DNA from: Whalleya microplaca
Lineage: Eukaryota > Ascomycota > Sordariomycetes > Xylariales > Xylariaceae
NCBI GenBank assembly: GCA_022497155.1
Contig: MU385712.1
Span: forward strand, 619,765-683,764
Direction of reading: 5' to 3'
Length of the DNA: 64,000 nt
Shown: positions 34,684 to 47,300 of the stretch, piece after piece
Layout: each line of letters starts with the position of its first letter
Numbering within the stretch: position 1 is the first letter of the stretch
Position numbers and translations under genes: made by a program
The notes under the pieces: generated by a model
Told to the model about the DNA's origin: nothing
Databases searched by the model: none
What the model saw: the letters and a program-made list of their open reading frames with translations, nothing else

Positions 34684-35151
34684 ATGCCTGACAACGAACT
34701 ACCCGCCAACATGATCAATGTATCCAGAAGACAGTCCATACGTGAGACGATCTTGGATGTCTTCGGCGGCAAAGTTGATAAAGTTCTGATCGACAGCCGC
34801 CAATGGACCTGTCTCGGCGGTACAGCCGTCTACTACAATACGCAAGACCCAACCATGGATGCTGCGTACTTCGTGCTCTGTGGCCGAATGATGAGAGATG
34901 GCTTCTCATACGAGTTCGACCCCATGGGCAAAGACGCAGCGTGCAAGGACGACTTCCTCGAATTGGCTTCTCGTGGCTATAGCCCCAAGAATCAACCCGG
35001 GGTGATGCAGTATACTGACATCGAGTTCATGATTGGTGTGCTTCGTATGTAAGTACTTTGTGTCGAGTAATCCTTTACTGACTTGTGGTTATGTATAGCC
35101 GCTGGTTCCCGCTTCATGGTCGGTGACGTGATTGATGGAAAGCTTCAATGA
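34684..35151 (+). CDS. Small conserved-looking hypothetical protein
   Basis: Two exons, 34684-35044 and 35099-35151, give 137 residues. I do not recognise the family. The sequence is soluble, without signal peptide or membrane helix, and looks genuinely coding (GC-rich third positions, balanced composition). Notable stretches are RETILDVFGGKVDKVL, CLGGTAVYYNTQ and a C-terminal AGSRFMVGDVIDGKLQ supplied by exon 2. The splice uses a GTATGT donor, phase 1. An alternative GTAAGT donor four bases downstream changes the frame and shortens the tail to about ten residues, so the C-terminus is uncertain. The ATG at 34684 is preferred because the upstream open frame lacks coding character. Confidence 0.6.
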
Positions 35152-36163
35152 TGGATCCTAGAGTGAAATTGGTCGAGTATGGGTTGGAGGCTATTGCGAA
35201 GAAGTGTTTGGTTTAAAATGCCGTCTGGCTTATCCAAAATAATTAGCTTTGTAACGTAAGTTACAATGCGTTATGACAGAATGTTATAGACCTTCTTGAG
35301 CATATCGCCAACTTCAGTGTGAAATTAAAATTGATGCCTATGGATTTTACAGAAAGTCATAGAAATAAAGGCGAAAGCTAGAATTTATGGAGTAGAAACG
35401 ATTTGACAAGTCGAATATGAAACTTCAATACATCGATGAAATTAAGTCATTTAGATATAAACATTCAGTAAATATCTATACCGCTATAAGAAATGCTTAG
35501 GATACTCAGGTATCCGGACTTGAGCTATTCTGTATTTACAGATCTGCCTATAAGGTAGGTACTTACCTTTTCTGGGCAAAGGGTTATACCTAGTCCAAAA
35601 TGATACTTACCTATTTTACAGACGTTCCCCTATTATTTTGGTACAGTAGGAAAAATAGTCGCCAGCAAAATCGGAAGGATCGGTGGATGGTTTCCCGTAG
35701 GTGTGGATATTGAGCTTGTCTTAAGCCCTCCTATCTTTATAAAAAGTATATATTGAGAAATTTCTTTCTTCTCACCCCTCCATTCTTTTATATATTTAAT
35801 GTTCATTTTCCCAGTGCTTCTTATTATTTTATTTTCCTTACCTTGGCCTTCCCTATCTAGTATGTTATCGTCATGTTGCAATTGTGTTCAGTGTTATTTC
35901 ACCCCAGATTCACCTGTGTCTTAGAACATCAAATCAAGCTAAGAACAAGAGTTGGGTTCTTTTGTAGTTGAGTGCCATACCTCAATCTCAACTGAAAAGC
36001 TATTTGAATAGGTTACTTCACTGAAAGCAGATAAGCAATCCTCAGAGTAATATATTCTTTCGTAGCCTATCGTGGTCTACTTCAACCACACTCTTTTCTC
36101 TACTACCACCTTCCCCTGCTCTCCTTTTCTACACTCAGACTACAGTTTGTGATAGGGCCTATT
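35152..36163. other. Intergenic, AT-rich
   Basis: About 1 kb of AT-rich sequence. A minus-strand frame at 35633-35881 is low-complexity and Lys/Ile-rich and is not taken as a gene. Confidence 0.5.
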
Positions 36164-36560
36164 CTAGACCTTAAACTTGGCTGCAGTAAGATTCCACCAT
36201 CGGAAATGGTGCTTATTGAAAGCTCCGCCAATCAGTAAAGCGTCACGGAAGCCCACGGTCTCAGAGTGCAGAAAAGTCCATGCTACTGCAGATGCAGTGG
36301 TTGTCGCTAATGTGATGCGCGCCGTCCCAATAGTGCATTTCGAATGATGGGTCACCTACGTCAAAGAAGACGCTAGTAGTGCTCATCACGAGCGGTAGGA
36401 AGCTCTCCTTGATGGCATTCCGGGTGCCACAGGACGCCTTGGGATACACTCCCTTCGTCCGACACGCGTTATTGGGAATGAAGACCAAATTATCGGAGAG
36501 GGACAACGGCTTGCCGTTCTGGCCGCCGAGAGCTGGGTAGTTCTTCAGAGTCACAGACAT
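36164..36560 (-). CDS. Hypothetical protein, possibly spliced or frameshifted
   Basis: From the ATG at 36560 a frame of 99 residues (MSVTLKNYPALGGQNGKPLS...) ends at 36261. In another frame, coding-like sequence continues to 36164 (ending WWNLTAAKFKV). Both look more coding than their surroundings. A GTAGGT donor near 36360 and a CATTAG acceptor near 36308 suggest a 53-nt intron, but the phases do not join cleanly, so either the model is wrong or the gene is broken by a frameshift. I do not recognise the protein, and no signal peptide is visible. Confidence 0.35.
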
Positions 36561-37086
36561 GGAGAAGGTCCATTGTCAACGCCCATCATATTCTGAGACA
36601 GCGTCATGTTGGTCGGTTGTGATAGCGTTACTTTTTTGCGGACTAATTTGATCAATGATAGTAGCTACTTAAGTAGCTTAGGACTTCCTCCACTTCTAAT
36701 ACAACCTTTTTGCCTACTGCGAGTACACTCAGCCTCTCTCCCAAGCCAACAACTAACACGGGACTAAATGTAGTGGATTAAGGATCTAACGAAGTTAGGT
36801 TACTTTGAAGAATACCTAGGTGCTATCCGGGCTAGTGTTTGTGGGCCGGCGTAGGTAAAGAAAAATAAAAGGACCGCCAGGATTAGCAAATTTAAGGCTG
36901 GTCCAACTGCCGGAAATGAGGCGACTTATCCTGAATCACATTCGAGTGCCATCACGAGATTTCATGATGGTAACGGTCGTTCAATATGAGCCCGACTTCA
37001 TCTGATCAAACTTGCGGAGTGTCCCTACCAATGTGAATCAAAAGAAAGCCTGTGAATCTGCTACGGCATGTTCACTTGGTATCAAA
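36561..37086. other. Intergenic, divergent promoters
   Basis: The 526-bp spacer precedes the TRP-like channel gene. No element was recognised. Confidence 0.45.
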
Positions 37087-39352
37087 ATGGTGCACTTTGG
37101 CCTGTTTCCGCCCCTAGTCACCTGTGCATCGGCGGCTTACGTGCAATGGCAGCACTGCGATGATCATACGCCTGGCTTGCCTGCTTTCATTCCGGAAAGT
37201 CTCTCAGCTAGTCTGGTGCCCGTTGACGACACACATGATCGGTTATCTCTCAGAATTGGACGCTGGTTAGAGGAGAGCGAATGCGCTCGGTGGGCCGCTG
37301 AGATAATGAGCGTGAACATTGATTTTGATATGTTAGGTCATTCCAGTTCTCACCACCATAAGGTCAACGCAACATGTCAGAGGCTTGCACTGGAGAGCAA
37401 CCTATTCATCTTGAGTCTTACAGCTACCGAAGACACGGATGCTTTCTACGCTCTTTCTACATTCCACACCGCAATCCATTTAGTTGGTCCTAACGCTGAA
37501 GAGAAGGGCTGTCTACAGGCCAACATTACCCCTGCATTCAGCCCTGCTATACAAGCTACACTACGATATGCGCCGTTGACCATACTTGTTTTCGTGCTAC
37601 TTGTAGGCATTGCCCGTTCTGTTAGTGATAGTTCTACGTCAACAGAGGCCTGGGCGCGGGCTGTCCTCCCAGGTTTTGCCGACTGCCTGCAGTACCTCCA
37701 GTCCATCTTCCTCACGGGAAGCCTCAGTCTCTTTTACCCTGGCTTCTATCAACCAGTAGTCAGTCGTTTGGGATGGGTGTCACTCTTTGCAGATGGCTCG
37801 ATCACACACAGCCGGACTTATGCTGGGATTAATGATGGGATCTACGAACTCAACGGCACCTATGGTGGCACATTCGGCCTAGAGTTGATGACCCAGATTG
37901 TCGGCGCTCCGATGACAATGGACACATGGTTAAATATGGTGATCCTCATTATGGCTATTGCAGCTCTTGCGGCCCTTTGCCTAGAGATCTATTGGCTCAT
38001 GAACCGACCTGTCGGCGCAGATACTGGTCTGCGCCGCACGTTTAATCGTACCCTCCACATGATTTTATCCTACTTCATGTTACCCCTAATTGCCCTATCA
38101 TTCTACCAAATTGACAATGCGTCATATCTGCCCTCTTATCATATCTTTCTGGCTGCCCTGCTCCTCGCTATTATTCTCATTGCGTTTGTCTGGCTATTAT
38201 CGCAGATCCCGACACGGAGTCTAGGCGTTCTGATTTTCGACAGTCGCAGGCGATACAATCAGATAATAACGTCGGAGACTTCTGATGGGCAACACAAGTC
38301 CTTTGTCCTGGCTCTCTTTGTTCTACTCTTCATCCGTGGCGCTGCTATTGGTGGGCTTCAGATCTCAGGGCAAGCACAACTAGCGGTTCTGGGAGCATGC
38401 GAGCTTGTTTTATTAGCATGCATCGTACAGTTCCAGGCATATAATATGCTCTCAACGGGGACGATATCTGCAGTTGCCCGACTCGGAAGCTTAATATGCA
38501 TGATAATGTTGATACCTGGGGTTGCGTCAGACACCACGAGAAGTGCCATCGGCTATCTGATCCTGCTCATACACGGCTGTGTGCTAGTGTTCGGGTTCCT
38601 TGTTCCAGCTATGATTCAACTTGGAAAATTATGTTCTCACTGGTGGAACAGGCCTACTCCAAGGGTAGATGTACGTTCATTAGGCAGTACAATCCTTCAG
38701 AGCTCATGCAAACGTTAACATGGTAAAACAGGCATATGGCCTTCGCCAGCTCCGTCGCCGGCAAGCTCTAAGAACTGACTTGCCAGACCGTCCCCGTATA
38801 CCGTGTCAATTAGACAATAATAGTGACGCCCATCTCAACTCATCCTCTGTTTCCAGTCGTGGTTATTATAGACCGCCACGGTCTTCTCGCATTTCATCCC
38901 AACACTCCATGGATCACCGAAATGGGAACGGCCTCGCACGGCTAACCACGACCTCGGTTACTTCCCCTTACCTTGAATCATCAAATTCTAGCCCATCTGT
39001 AGACAGTGGTTCCACAGAGCACTTAGAGTCACCATGTGCTGCTGGCTCGTCAGACTCGACTCGAGCCAACTCGTCACCCCCGAATTTACTTACAAACGTC
39101 ACCGACACAAGATCCTTGCATCCACGGTGGGCTGATTATTCGTTTCGCGAATCAGATCTCTTCTACGGTATACCGAGACCCGCCTCCTCGGGAAGAACCT
39201 CAATCGAGACTCCAGAGTCCCCGGCGCCGAGTGGTTCCCGCTCACTATCTCCGCTCAACCTTTGGGCGTGGGTCTCCGGGCAGTCGAGCACGACGGAACG
39301 AGGATTCTCGGTTGTTCGGCCTGCCCCTCCACCCAACCTTCCATTGTCATAA
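37087..39352 (+). CDS. TRP-like ion channel with ML-like domain (Flc/PKD2-like)
   Basis: Exons 37087-38670 and 38732-39352 (61-nt intron) give 734 residues. The first in-frame ATG gives a short signal peptide (MVHFGLFPPLVTCASAA). Residues about 20-180 form the luminal ML-like domain with spaced cysteines (QWQHCDD, ESECARW, NATCQRL, EKGCLQANIT). Residues about 185-520 contain roughly nine hydrophobic helices of the fungal TRP-like channel domain, including LQYLQSIFLTGSLSLFYPGF, a conserved element of the family. The second exon encodes a Ser/Pro-rich cytosolic tail with SLSPLNLWAWVSG. Relatives include yeast Flc proteins and fission-yeast Pkd2, which act at ER/plasma membrane in calcium and wall homeostasis. 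The long tail is specific to filamentous fungi. Starting further upstream would need a TTG. Confidence 0.9.
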
Positions 39353-39703
39353 ATCAGAGCAACGGCACCCAGACCCCGGAATTTCTCTAAGCTGACGATG
39401 ACCCCTCTTATTTTATTTCGTTTATTGTCATTAACTACATTTGATTCACTTCTCTTGCATTTCACTCTGTATATGAACTTTACGATGGTAGCTACTGATT
39501 TTTTCACGAACTGTATAATGGTTCATGTCATTCATCGGATTCAGATGTAAACCCTCACCATAACAACCTGTTTGAATACCCCCTCGAATTGTTGGATGCC
39601 TACCAATGACTGGTTCATTGATTAATAATATAATGGGAGATGCTAGTTATGAAACAATAGATTATTTGTCTGATTCTAGTTAGTATCCTCACGCATGCAA
39701 CTC
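39353..39703. other. Intergenic between convergent genes
   Basis: A 351-bp AT-rich spacer between two convergent stop codons; 3' UTRs expected, nothing else seen. Confidence 0.55.
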
Positions 39704-41557
39704 CTAATGCACCAGTCCAAGCTCGATCCTTTTTCTCACCTCCCTCCAATACTCAACTCTCTTCATCTCCCTAAGCTTCTTGCCCCATTTCACCATGACC
39801 AAGAATATACTGCAAATCGCGAGGCCAACAAAAGCAACGCTAATAAAGCAGTTCTGGTATCCCAAGTTATCAAGCCACTACAACATCAAGGGTCAGTGTT
39901 TACTCTTTCTAGACAGTTTGGCGAATTTTAGGGTCTCAGGGCCTATATCAGGAGCTTTTGACTGCCAGACATTTCCCAATGGGGAACTCTTCCTACAGAA
40001 ACAGGCGACGAGAAATAAATGACCCTGGATGCTACTCACTGGGGTGATGCCATAACCTATCGCGAAGCTCATTGTGTTGCGGATCAGAATACACGTCGTC
40101 AACGCGTCCCCGGAAATATCACGATAGGTATCGATCAAATACGATACACTCAAAGTTATGCCCGTCGCAGTAGTGAAACCGGCAGTCCCCATTGCAAAAA
40201 TCAGTCCAAACCAGTGGATGTCATGGGCAGCACCGACTCCCCACAATATGAAGCAAAATGGTGTCAATAGCGTGGAGAGAGCGAAGAGCCAGAGACGGTG
40301 TTCGGACTCGGAGATACCATTGTTCTTGCGTGCTAGACGGATGACGAAGCGGTCTGAGAATACACCTGTGAAAGCAGATCTAGTTATACAATTAGTGCAT
40401 GTTTAACCCGAACACTGACCACACGAGGGTTCTTACGCCAGGATTGTTCCGATTATACAGGATAAGTAGCTCAGTCCGACGAAGGAGGGCTTGAAGTTGT
40501 ACGGCGCCCCACCCAGGATAATCGAGCTCGTCGCGTTGAGAATGTTGAAGTAGATCAAGTACGTCCCGTAACTGAACCCGGAGTAGAAGACCACAGGCCA
40601 TGAAAGCAGTTTTAGAGACTGCCATGCGCGGTAATGCATCATGAATGGTCGCGGCTTGTCCAGAATGGCCAGTTTTTGCACGAACGTCTTCGTCCTCATC
40701 GCTTCGCCGTTTGAAATATCAGGGGACTGAACCCGCCGGACAGGGGAATTCACAGCATCCTTCTCCTTTGCGGACCCCTCTTCCGGTGCGACCTCTGCGT
40801 CGCTCCCCGCAGCCACAATTCCCACGGTCCTACGATCATAGTTGGTCTCCTCCATGAAGATGAACAGGAAGATACTCGTGGCACCGCAGAAAATCGCTGG
40901 AATATAGAACACCCAGCGATAGCCCAACGCATCATTGATAAACCCGCAGATCACAGGAGCTATGTAGTTGCTCCCGGCCAGCACAAACGCGTACCATCCC
41001 AAATACGTCCCGCGCTCGTGTGCAAAGAATAAGTCCGCTATAGCGGTCTCGGTCAGTGCTTCGGTGGGTGCACCGATGAACCCCGTCAGGATCCGGTTCG
41101 CGATCCATTGCCCCTGGCCATGTGCGAAAGGGGCCCAGACCGTGATAGCCGTAAGTATGACCATCGAGCTCACGAAGGCGAGGCGTTTGCCGTATTGCAG
41201 GGCGAATGGCTGCCAGAATAATAGTCCCCAGCCGAGTAGCAAAAACATATATCCCGTGCCGGCGTTGAGGTCAGCTATCGTCACGTCAAGTGCTGTGGAG
41301 AGGGGCACAAGCACGGAGTAGGTCACCGATACCGCTATGCCGTTGAAGAAGGTGTAAGACAAGGCGCAGGCAAGCGCCAGCATCTTCCGCCTCGGAGCCC
41401 AGTTCAAGGGGTCGTCTGGGTCGGCGGATGGTGTTGGTACAAGGACAATATCTTTCTTGTCTCTGGCATGTTGCGTCGCCATAGTGTGTTCCAGGTCGAG
41501 CAGGTGGACCGTCCCTGGAACTAGGGAGTCATCGATGTTGCTATGGCTTGTCGCCAT
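39704..41557 (-). CDS. MFS transporter, DHA1-like
   Basis: Exons 40437-41557, 40040-40379 and 39704-39877 sum to 545 codons (544 residues). The N-terminal cytosolic segment ends [16 protein letters not shown], typical of the fungal DHA1 drug/polyamine subfamily. Membrane helices follow with [19 protein letters not shown] (A-motif region), [31 protein letters not shown] (family signature around helices 4-5) and [12 protein letters not shown] charged central loop lies at about 240-300, and the second half is restored by splicing at the first GTAAGA donor to the acceptor before ATCTGCTTTCACAG. The second intron is long (162 nt) and contains a competing acceptor. The protein probably exports or imports a small organic compound at the plasma membrane; substrate unknown. 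Confidence 0.92.
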
Positions 41558-42466
41558 CTTAATTTCTTCGGTTCCAATACAAGCTTAAACAGTTCTAATT
41601 AACTACTTCTCGTTGTTAAAATGTATTATATGCTAAAGCAACAATACCTTAAAAGGCTCCTAGAAACAGACGAAAGTGAGTACTTTTATTGTTGCGCTTA
41701 CGCTTATCTACAATATGCCCCGTTCACAGACAGATCCCTGTAACGATGCAATCTACTGTAAGACCCCGGCACTCCCCGAATCTGCGACGGCAGAACGGAC
41801 GTCATGGGCAGTCTACCAGAGTACTATATCCGTGCCAAGATAAGGAATGTCTCACATTTCATTGGCGGATTGGACCCGATACTATGTAAGCAGATAAATT
41901 ACGATGGACCAACTAAATCGATACAGGAAGTGAAAGTTCTCTATCATGATCCCACAGCAATTGCAGAGATATTGACCTGGCCTATAGGACCACTAAAACT
42001 AGATAAGAGGAGATAACAAACCCCAAGTATAAATATATTTGACCGCAATTGGGTATTTGTGTCGTATGGTTGAGGTCATTAGTCTAGGTAAAACCTTAAG
42101 TTGAGATAACCATCCAGCAATACTAACATGGTTTATGACTCTGTGTTCCGCTGTGGCCCTAAAAGGAACCTTAATCATGATTACCTACATAATTCTCATG
42201 TTGTGGGACTTTGCTTCATTGATCCCGCAGCCAGCTTGCTAATGTCTAGTTAGGTATAATCGACCATTAGACTCCAGATGGGTTAAGAAAGAAAACTGTC
42301 TATGAAAACGCAAAATAATTGAATAGCTGACGACTGTATGGGTACTTACTATAATAGTTACAATTGTATCATTAACTCAAAGGGAGACTAACGCCAGGTT
42401 TCAATTATTGGCTGATTATATATATATATCGCCACCTGTGGTAGACCAGTAAACAAGCATCGTATC
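41558..42466. other. Intergenic
   Basis: The 0.9-kb AT-rich spacer carries a (TA)n run at about 42417-42428. Short plus-strand frames (41689-41889, 41804-42016) show no motifs. Confidence 0.5.
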
Positions 42467-44392
42467 TCATGCCTCGAAACTATCCTCGACAGACCAATAT
42501 CCAGCATTCTTTTCCTTACAAGTAGGACATATTATGATGGTCTTAGCCGAAACCTCTATAAGGAACTCTTTCATGTCCGAGACATTACCACTGCATGACC
42601 AGGTGGTCCGCATCCCGCTCTCCGGCCCCGATTGCACGCCGACATCAGATTTCAAGAAGGCGACCTGGTGTCCCTTAGTTTCTCTTGTGCACTTGTCGGT
42701 ACGGTGCTCCAATGCAGAGGCGGAGAAATCCACCAATTCGAGGAAACTATGCATATCCCTGAACAGAGAACTCCAGGCGTCGGGGCTCACGGAGTCATTG
42801 TCAAGTTCGTCGTCGGTGCTGCTAATCGATATCGCCACGCTGCTCAGGTATAGTTGCCGTAGAGAGCCGGCAAAACTCAGCAGTATTTTAGAAAGGGTCG
42901 AGGCGGGTGCTACCATATTACCGAGTTCTATTTCGCGGAGGACCCGGAACTTGTGACTGAGTGTAGGCAGGGGCGGATAGAGCGAAATTTCATCAGATGA
43001 TATCTGCAGGTGTTTTAGTAGGTCTAGCTTCAATTCACGGGACAGTGCGAGTAACCACAGCTTTTGATTTGACTTACTGTTTCGGTCAGTTGGTCCAGTG
43101 ATGGTGGCCTTCTCTCAGTCTTTTGTTGGATTCGTAGATGCTCCGAAGGATCGATGAAGTAAGCTAGCCACCCTATGATACCGTCCGCCATGAACCCTCG
43201 CTCTTTCGACCTTACTCGAAGACAAACCAGATTCGGTGTTTGTTCCAGCAATGCAAACAAGTGATGTCGTTGCCACCGCAAGAAGCCCTTCGATCCGTTC
43301 GAATAACTACCAAGGGTAACTTGGATGAAACTGACGGATAGGTCTAGTGACTGTAAGGAGCGCAAAGTAGGTTGGAGTTTGCCGAGGAGGAAGTCTGGAA
43401 GAGCAAAGGCCGAGCTGGACAAGCCCACGTCTTTCTTTTGTATGTCGACGGTGATGGCTCTCACCCGGGTACCGCTCCTTCCAAGGGCAAGAAGGAGATT
43501 TGAAAAGACAAGGTCAGCAAACTGGTCGTTTTCATGAAGGTGTAATTCGTGGCAGGTGAAGTCTATTCCCGTCTCTCTTAAGACCTGAGCTGTTCCGTAG
43601 CTAACGACCAAGTTGCTTGACTTTGGGCGCATAGGTTCTCTTGTGGCGAGGGTATCTCTCAGGATAATTTGATCCAGATTGCGCAAGTTCGATAGTGCTT
43701 CACAGAGTAAAACCTGGAGCTGTCCACTGCTGGTAAGGCAGTTCTGCTCCACGGTAAGAGCTTCTAGATTATGGGCGTTGATTCCTTCTTTAACTATAGG
43801 ATGAGGTCGAGCCGTGCGAGTGTCAGGGTCCCAGTAGTCTCTAAAGCGAGGTATTGCTTCGCTACTATTAAGACGATCGAGTCCAATCGTAAGTTTCGAG
43901 AGACATTCTGACAGGGGTGGATGTTTCGATATATTGATTAGACATCTTAAACTGTCTGTGGAGGGTTAGCATCAGACAACTAGCTCCAACGGAACCGTGA
44001 ATATAAAATAAGCAAAGATTGTTGTAGGAACTTCGATATCCTCAAGGGAAGACGACGAGATCCATGTTGGCCATACGTACTGTTGGCTTATGTCAGTATC
44101 CATCCTAGCAACATAAGCTCCCTGATACGTACCACTCAGTGACCATGAACCGTCTATCACAGAAACACTCGCTCAAGAACGACGGAAGTAGATATGCATT
44201 AATTTGGCAACAAGTCAAACGCAGCGGAAATAGCTCGGGCCAAGACAGATATGAAGAGATGTGTAAGAGAAGTTCACAGGGTAGTCGCAAAAGCTGAGGC
44301 ATGTTAGTCTGTATATCCGTATCTGTATCCATGCACATGTTGTTAGATGATGCCGGGCTGCCGTCCAACCCAGCCGTATGAAGTCCTGACAT
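42467..44392 (-). CDS. F-box domain protein
   Basis: Exons 44133-44392, 43078-43951 and 42467-43027 sum to 565 codons (564 residues). The F-box is at about residues 33-75: LLRLPCELLLHISSYLSWPELFPLRLTC. F-box proteins are substrate receptors of SCF ubiquitin ligases. The rest has the irregular leucine-rich look of fungal F-box proteins (ECLSKLTIGLDRL, LRSLQSLDLSVSFIQVTLG, SLRQLYLSSVAIS). The C-terminus carries a CPTCKEK pair of cysteines. The first intron (181 nt) was chosen because it keeps frame and places CLINISKHP directly after the F-box, as in related proteins, but an intermediate micro-exon is possible. The target is unknown. Confidence 0.78.
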
Positions 44393-47300
44393 GGCGCCGT
44401 CGCATATAATCAGACTCGCATTAATCGAAGAAACATTAGTCTATAAAGGATATTTTGTAAGTCGGGCAAAGGAATAGTGGCAAGATATAGATGCCATGCG
44501 CACGTTTTGACGCAAACAGCAAATATCTTCATCTAAACATGGATGCCCGATCTTTGCCTTCGGCCCGTGATCAGTAGATGTCTCTTTTTTTGTTCGGTGT
44601 TGGTTCTTATGTGCAGCTGTGCGTCTACATGTTGGTTCCGGCTCGATCTAATTTGTAGCTGCTGACTCCGCCCCCCTGGTATCACCACTTGACAACGGTG
44701 GTACAACCCCCATTTAAAGTCTTGGGTCCAGGAGCTGTCCTTGAATCTGATGAAGACATATAATACGTGTCTACTTCAGGCATCATCCAAGTGTTATACG
44801 CACGTATGGTGAAACAGCTTACAATCTAGAGACCATACGACATACCTCGAAAGGGGGTACTTGAGGTGGGTGAGCATCTTATATGTAGCAGGATACATGA
44901 GTCTCGGGACTTATGACTTCTCTCTTAGTACTTGTAATAATCCTGTCAGCCCAACGTTGCGTTCTTTTCCTATCACGCCCTTGTCTATGACCATTCCAAA
45001 GGCCGATTAAGGAAAACGCATTCCCCTTATTGGTCTCCCGTCAAATGCATGTGGACCAACACGGACAACTAACCGGCCTGTCGGGTTGCTTGACAAGGCG
45101 GCCAGGTGGCTCGGGAATGATGAGACGAGTTTCATCGAAATCCACTACGTGCAATCAACATTTTAACGGGCGTATGGCTGGTCGCTTGTCAAATGTGCAA
45201 TTTCATCAGCCGAAGTCATCTGCACCAAGATCTATCTCCATGCGTGAGAGCCCCTCCCTCGGCTCCACTAGTAGAATCAAACTTCCCCTTAAGGCTATTA
45301 TATTGCATACGCTACAACTCATTGGGATCATTGAGGTGCCGCAAGTTGGGTAGATCTTGAATCGTTTCTAGCCGCTGTAGAAAGATGGAGCTGCAGGCAT
45401 CTAACCAACCTAAGTAGTTGTTGGTGTTGGTACATTCCTAAGCTCGTTGAAGATCTAGCAGCTAAGGCAGGGGTATATATACCGTGGTCACATCAGTCGC
45501 GGTATCGAAAGTCTTATAACTTGCTCTCTTTCCTCCTCTGTAATTCTTTTCCTTCGTTGTTTATTTCTTTTGGTGTGTTCTAATGGCCCCATTAGGGGCG
45601 GCCACCAGCCCGGCTACATGTGGTGATCCAACAACAACCCACCGACCATGGATAAGATCGTCCAGCATGGCTTGGGGCAGTACGGTATGTTCATGTCAAA
45701 CAGTAGACTCCGCGTCTACACGTGTGGTGGGTGCAATGTCCCGATCCTTTCAGCGCCAGTCAAACCAATCGGCTCCCGGTCGCAAACGGTCCTGATCTCT
45801 CGGGTACAGATACCAACGGTCATCTAAGAAGGAAGGTAGTTACCGAATCTACGGATTGTACGACCTACGTATGTTCCACGGAAATTGTTCTATAGCCGTA
45901 AAATCGGGGTAGCGAGGAGTTAGTTGAGCTCTGTGGTACAAATGGTCAAACATCACCGCTGCAGTCTTGCCTCTAGGCTAAATCAGAATTGGCCTGTGAA
46001 TGGATCAATAAATTCGGAGTACAAGTGGTCGACATTGATGACCGTGATAAATACATCAGTACCAAGTGCGATCTCACATCGCAAGTTAGACGAAGACCTC
46101 CAGGCTCCTCCGCAGTAATGCGTACGGCAAGAGGAATTGTTGTTGGTACCAATTTAGTGGCGACGACTCTACAGCTGCGTCATGGTCGTGAACGATACTA
46201 GACCAGATATGCCACCGTTACAATGCAGACGAATTCGGTCCATTCAAGAATTTCCGATCTATAGAAGTACATCCACATCAAACATTTACACAACGTTGCT
46301 AACAACTGAAGTTCAACTACATATATACCTTCACGTTCGTCAGGAGTCAGGATCACGTGTGAAGGTTCTAGGTTACAGCGACAGCGAAGTCATAAGTAGA
46401 GAGGATGGGCTAAGTGGTTGTAAATAGGAAGACTAACGCCAGTACTGTGAATGAGGGTGCTCTCAGGAGAGGGAGGGTTGTTGAAAGTGTAGGTTCACCC
46501 GAGAAGAGACCAGCCTCCTTTCCGGCCTCGCCCTCACAACAACAAGCATATCACGACCAATAAAGCAGCAGAATTGTAACCGAGGCACATTGCATTGCAT
46601 ACTCCAAGAGCTAGGACCTGCCTGTGCAACCATAACTCAACCTCGTTCGAACTAGGGAACCAAAGACAGGCCAACGATCATCAGGCCGCCAGCGTCGTTC
46701 TATCCGCGACGTACAACAATCAGTTGAAACACTCATTCAGTCCACCTGACACAGGAGCCTCACCCGCGCCTGTGCCGAGGCCAGGCATACAAGCCAAGCA
46801 AGTATACGCCAACCTCATCTTCAACACCAAATCCCCCCTATCTTTCCTCCGCCCCGCCCCCCCCTTTTTTCCATCCCACCGCAAACCCATCAACCAACCA
46901 CTCAAAACACCATGGTTACCGCCAGCCTTACTCGAGCCCCCAAGAGGAAGAGAATATCGCTACCGCGCTTACGTGCTGTAACACGACCGCGGCAGTTGGT
47001 TACACGTCAGCGTGGGGGCGACGGGGCGGCGCGGCGCGCGAACTCCTGCCGGCTCACACCGCTGTACCGCGATACTACCTAGATATATCGATGACCCAAT
47101 ATCTGATGATGCTGCAGCAGGTGCCTGCGTATGCGCGTCTCGTGGTTTGCCTCCTGCCAAGGCTGAAACCAAAGCCAGAGCCCGCAAGCTTACCTGTTTA
47201 TTTAGGTAGCAGACGCTTAGCTCAGCTCAGCTCAGCTCATGCGCAACTCCGTCCGCCGTTAACTGCATGCGAACTCGTGGTAGGGTCACGGTGTGCCGGT

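Noticed and set aside
27267..37086. Secondary-metabolite cluster around the P450
   Set aside because: No PKS, NRPS, terpene synthase, prenyltransferase or pathway zinc-cluster regulator is present; neighbours are housekeeping-like or unknown.
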